From Vicinamibacterales bacterium (lineage in GTDB: Bacteria; Acidobacteriota; Vicinamibacteria; Vicinamibacterales; UBA8438), in contig CATQHX010000010.1 of NCBI GenBank assembly GCA_958296065.1, positions 1 to 64,000 on the forward strand: a stretch of DNA of 64,000 nucleotides, read 5' to 3'. The notes under the pieces were generated by a model. That model made no database searches, had not been told where the DNA came from, and was given only the letters and a program-made list of their open reading frames with translations. Position numbers and translations under genes: made by a program. Positions 62,288 through 64,000 of the stretch are shown here, in pieces; position 1 is the stretch's first letter, and each line of letters starts with the position of its first letter.

Positions 62288-62458
62288 TTACTTACCGTCC
62301 GGATGCCGCTCGCGAAGCTCGCGCGATGTCGGTCGAAACGCTACCCTCTCGAGCTCCGCCAGCACGAAATCGGACAGGGAAGTTCCCTCCATCGCCGCCT
62401 TCGCCTTGAGCGCGCGATGCAACTCCACGGGGACGTTCCTGACCTGGAGATTCGGCAT
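62288..62458 (-). CDS. Orphan FitA/VapB-like ribbon-helix-helix protein
   Basis: 56 aa from ATG 62458 to TAA 62288-62290, a short gene easy to miss. It reads MPNLQVRNVPVELHRALKAK, then AAMEGTSLSDFVLAELERVA and a basic tail FRPTSRELRERHPDGK. This is the Arc/MetJ-type RHH fold of FitA/VapB antitoxins: beta-strand NLQVRNVP, helix HRALKAKAA, helix LSDFVLAELERV. No PIN-domain VapC toxin follows; instead the SDR starts 23 bp later. A perfect palindrome lies 17 bp upstream. Possibly a retained regulator after toxin loss. Confidence 0.75.
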   Translation of the reverse strand: MPNLQVRNVPVELHRALKAKAAMEGTSLSDFVLAELERVAFRPTSRELRERHPDGK

Positions 62459-62474
62459 GCGATCAGACTATTTG

Positions 62475-62489
62475 CATGCAGTCTGCATG
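62475..62489. promoter_or_regulatory. Perfect 15-bp palindrome ahead of the RHH gene
   Basis: CATGCAGTCTGCATG (7-1-7, perfect) at 62475-62489; CAGACT (62464-62469) and AGTCTG (62480-62485) add a second inverted pair. Likely the autoregulatory operator of the RHH protein and may also affect the divergent BASS transporter gene at 62557. Confidence 0.6.
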
Positions 62490-62556
62490 TCCAATGTCCC
62501 GCCGCGTGTCCCATGCCGTTCTTGCCGGCTGGAACCCGGCGCGCCGCAGCCATACA

Positions 62557-63591
62557 ATGCGCGAGTTGCCGGTGCTGACGGTCCTGACCAACGCCTTTCC
62601 CCTCTGGCTGCTCCTTGCCAGCGGCATCGCTCTGGTCCGCCCCGAGCTGTTCACCTGGTTCAGCGGGCCGTTCATCACCGTCGGGCTGGGCGTCATCATG
62701 CTGAGCATGGGGATGACGGTCGGGTTCGAGGACTTCCGCCGCATCGCCCGCGAACGGACCAGCGTCCTGCCCGGCGTCGCGCTGCAATACACGCTGATGC
62801 CGCTGCTCGGGTGGAGCATCGGGTGGCTGCTGGATCTGCCGACACCGTTCGCCGTCGGGCTGATCCTCGTCTCGTGCTGCCCGGGCGGCACCGCCTCGAA
62901 CGTGATCGCGTTCCTGGCCCGCGCCGACGTCGCTCTCTCCGTAACGATGACCACCGCCTCGACGCTGCTTGCGGTGCTGATGACACCGACGCTGACCGCG
63001 CTGCTCGCGGGAAGCCGGATCGACGTGCCGGCCGGGGGACTACTGCTCGACACCCTGCAAGTCGTCGTGCTTCCCGTGGTGGCCGGCGCGGTGCTCAAGG
63101 CGCGCTTCCCGGCCGCCTGCCGCCGCGTCCTGCCGGTGGCGCCGCTGGTGGCGGTGGCCACCATCGTGCTGATTGCCGCCTCGGTCATCGGCGGCGGACG
63201 GGAACAGGTGATCGAGGCGGGCGCCCGCTTGCTGCTCGCCGTTCTCTTCCTGCATGCCGGCGGGTTCGTGCTCGGCTACACGGTGGCCCGCCTCTGGATC
63301 GGCCGCGAGCAGGCGGCGCGAACCGCTGCCATCGAAGTGGGCATGCAGAACTCGGGGCTCGGCGTCGTCCTGGCACGGCAGAACTTCGCGAATCCGCTGG
63401 TCGCCATCCCGAGCGCGATGTCCGCCGTGATGCACTCGATCGTCGGCAGCGTCGCCGCCGCGATCTGGCGGATGGCGAAGGCGCGGCCGCCGCAAGGGGA
63501 GCCCGCCGCGGGTGATGGCGGCAGCATCGCGACGGCGGCGGACCAACCAGGCGCCAGTTCGCCCGACGATGCTGCACAATGGAGGCAGTAA
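62557..63591 (+). CDS. BASS-family (bile acid:sodium symporter-like) transporter
   Basis: 344 aa from ATG 62557. About nine or ten transmembrane helices, with GLGVIMLSMGMTVGFEDFRR, the conserved LVSCCPGGTASNVIAFLARA crossover motif, and VGMQNSGLGVVLARQNF. This is the BASS/arsenical-resistance-3-like fold (PF01758). Bacterial members move pyruvate, pantoate, taurocholate or other organic anions with sodium; substrate unknown. The C-terminal tail after WRMAKARPP is disordered and polar. No Shine-Dalgarno sequence is evident. Confidence 0.88.
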   Translation: MRELPVLTVLTNAFPLWLLLASGIALVRPELFTWFSGPFITVGLGVIMLSMGMTVGFEDFRRIARERTSVLPGVALQYTLMPLLGWSIGWLLDLPTPFAVGLILVSCCPGGTASNVIAFLARADVALSVTMTTASTLLAVLMTPTLTALLAGSRIDVPAGGLLLDTLQVVVLPVVAGAVLKARFPAACRRVLPVAPLVAVATIVLIAASVIGGGREQVIEAGARLLLAVLFLHAGGFVLGYTVARLWIGREQAARTAAIEVGMQNSGLGVVLARQNFANPLVAIPSAMSAVMHSIVGSVAAAIWRMAKARPPQGEPAAGDGGSIATAADQPGASSPDDAAQWRQ

Positions 63592-63635
63592 GGGAGCGAC
63601 GCGGCGAAAAGCGCTCCGCGCAAGGGGTGTCGGCA

Positions 63636-64000
63636 ATGAAGAAAGTGCTTACGGTCGTGGCGTGCGTTCTTGTCCTGCTTGCCGCTGCAGCGTCCGCGGA
63701 CGCGCAGTCGCGCAAGACGACGGGAATCGTGTCCATTCTCGCGGGCGCCGGTCTCGTTGTCGCCGCGTTCGACTACGAGACCGACATCTGCCCCGACGGC
63801 TACAGCAAGCACACCTCTCAGTACCAGCCGACGCAGTGCCTCTACGTCAGTCTGGATCCGCCGTTCGACACGGACCTCCGCGACGCGACCACCAACGCGG
63901 ACTTCACGCGTCCCAAGCTCGCCTGGGCCGGCATCGGCGCCATCGGCCTCGGCGCCGTGCTCCTTACGCTGCCGGACAACCGCGTGACGAGAGATCTCGA
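63636..64000 (+). CDS. Exported protein, 5' part only (cut by window edge)
   Basis: ATG 63636 (AAGGGG 11 bp upstream) opens a frame with no stop before the window ends, giving at least 121 residues. Signal peptide (residues 4-24, ADA-Q), then TTGIVSILAGAGLVVAAFDY, a short Cys-containing stretch (DICPDGYSKHTSQYQPTQCL) and a second hydrophobic segment (about residues 98-115: AWAGIGAIGLGAVLLTLP). I do not recognise a family. It follows the BASS transporter by 44 bp. Confidence 0.6.
   Translation, partial: MKKVLTVVACVLVLLAAAASADAQSRKTTGIVSILAGAGLVVAAFDYETDICPDGYSKHTSQYQPTQCLYVSLDPPFDTDLRDATTNADFTRPKLAWAGIGAIGLGAVLLTLPDNRVTRDL

Overview
The window is high-GC, gene-dense bacterial chromosome with no rRNA, tRNA, phage or IS element. 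Several traits point to Acidobacteriota, probably a Vicinamibacteria-like lineage: an 818-residue MacB/FtsX permease of the acidobacterial 'ADOP' type at 40307-42763, TonB receptors with an N-terminal carboxypeptidase-regulatory-like domain, many exported PQQ-type propellers and hydrolases, an exported tricorn protease, and families such as DUF4159, DUF547, DUF3500, DUF4399, DUF6526 and NIPSNAP. The lineage is an inference from gene content, because no marker gene is present. The cell is diderm: signal peptides, Tat signals, lipoboxes and outer-membrane barrels are frequent.

Layout. 1-14 kb: mostly exported hydrolases and proteins of unknown function, a mandelate-racemase-type enzyme next to an enolase, and a HEPN-like gene broken by an 8-bp repeat expansion. 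14-18 kb: a polyprenol-type glycosyltransferase pair and a DUF3311/sodium:solute symporter pair. 18-27.3 kb: an iron/tetrapyrrole island with three Fur-box-like 15-mers, an exported propeller, a truncated TonB receptor, a 72-aa protein, an exported CbiX-type chelatase, a haem-type TonB receptor, a second TonB receptor, a Bfd-type ferredoxin and bacterioferritin. 27.3-42.8 kb: a CoA-transferase, DUF3500, a propeller, an S33 hydrolase plus NatAB-type ABC exporter operon, exported epoxide-hydrolase-like and dehalogenase-like enzymes, oligopeptidase B and the ADOP permease. 42.9-45.6 kb: HipBA and MntA-HepT toxin-antitoxin pairs, plus a decapitated AAA-ATPase remnant translationally coupled to mntA. 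45.6-50 kb: tricorn protease and an enoyl-CoA hydratase. 50-58.3 kb: a six-gene same-strand cluster of LuxE-like ligase, two DUF4399 proteins, a LuxC/ALDH-like reductase and a two-part ABC transporter. 58.4-64 kb: MOSC protein, exported S58 peptidase coupled to pterin carbinolamine dehydratase, a dienoyl-CoA-reductase-like SDR behind an orphan ribbon-helix-helix gene, a BASS transporter and a partial exported protein.

The most interesting signals are: (1) the iron island, where an exported chelatase sits between a 72-aa Cys/His protein and a haem-type receptor, behind a Fur-like box and a structured leader; (2) a dispersed element of about 105 bp made of two hairpins, whose stems differ between copies but keep their pairing, and which often supplies the TAG stop codons of neighbouring genes; (3) the LuxE/DUF4399/LuxC/ABC cluster; (4) the toxin-antitoxin island with its ATPase remnant.
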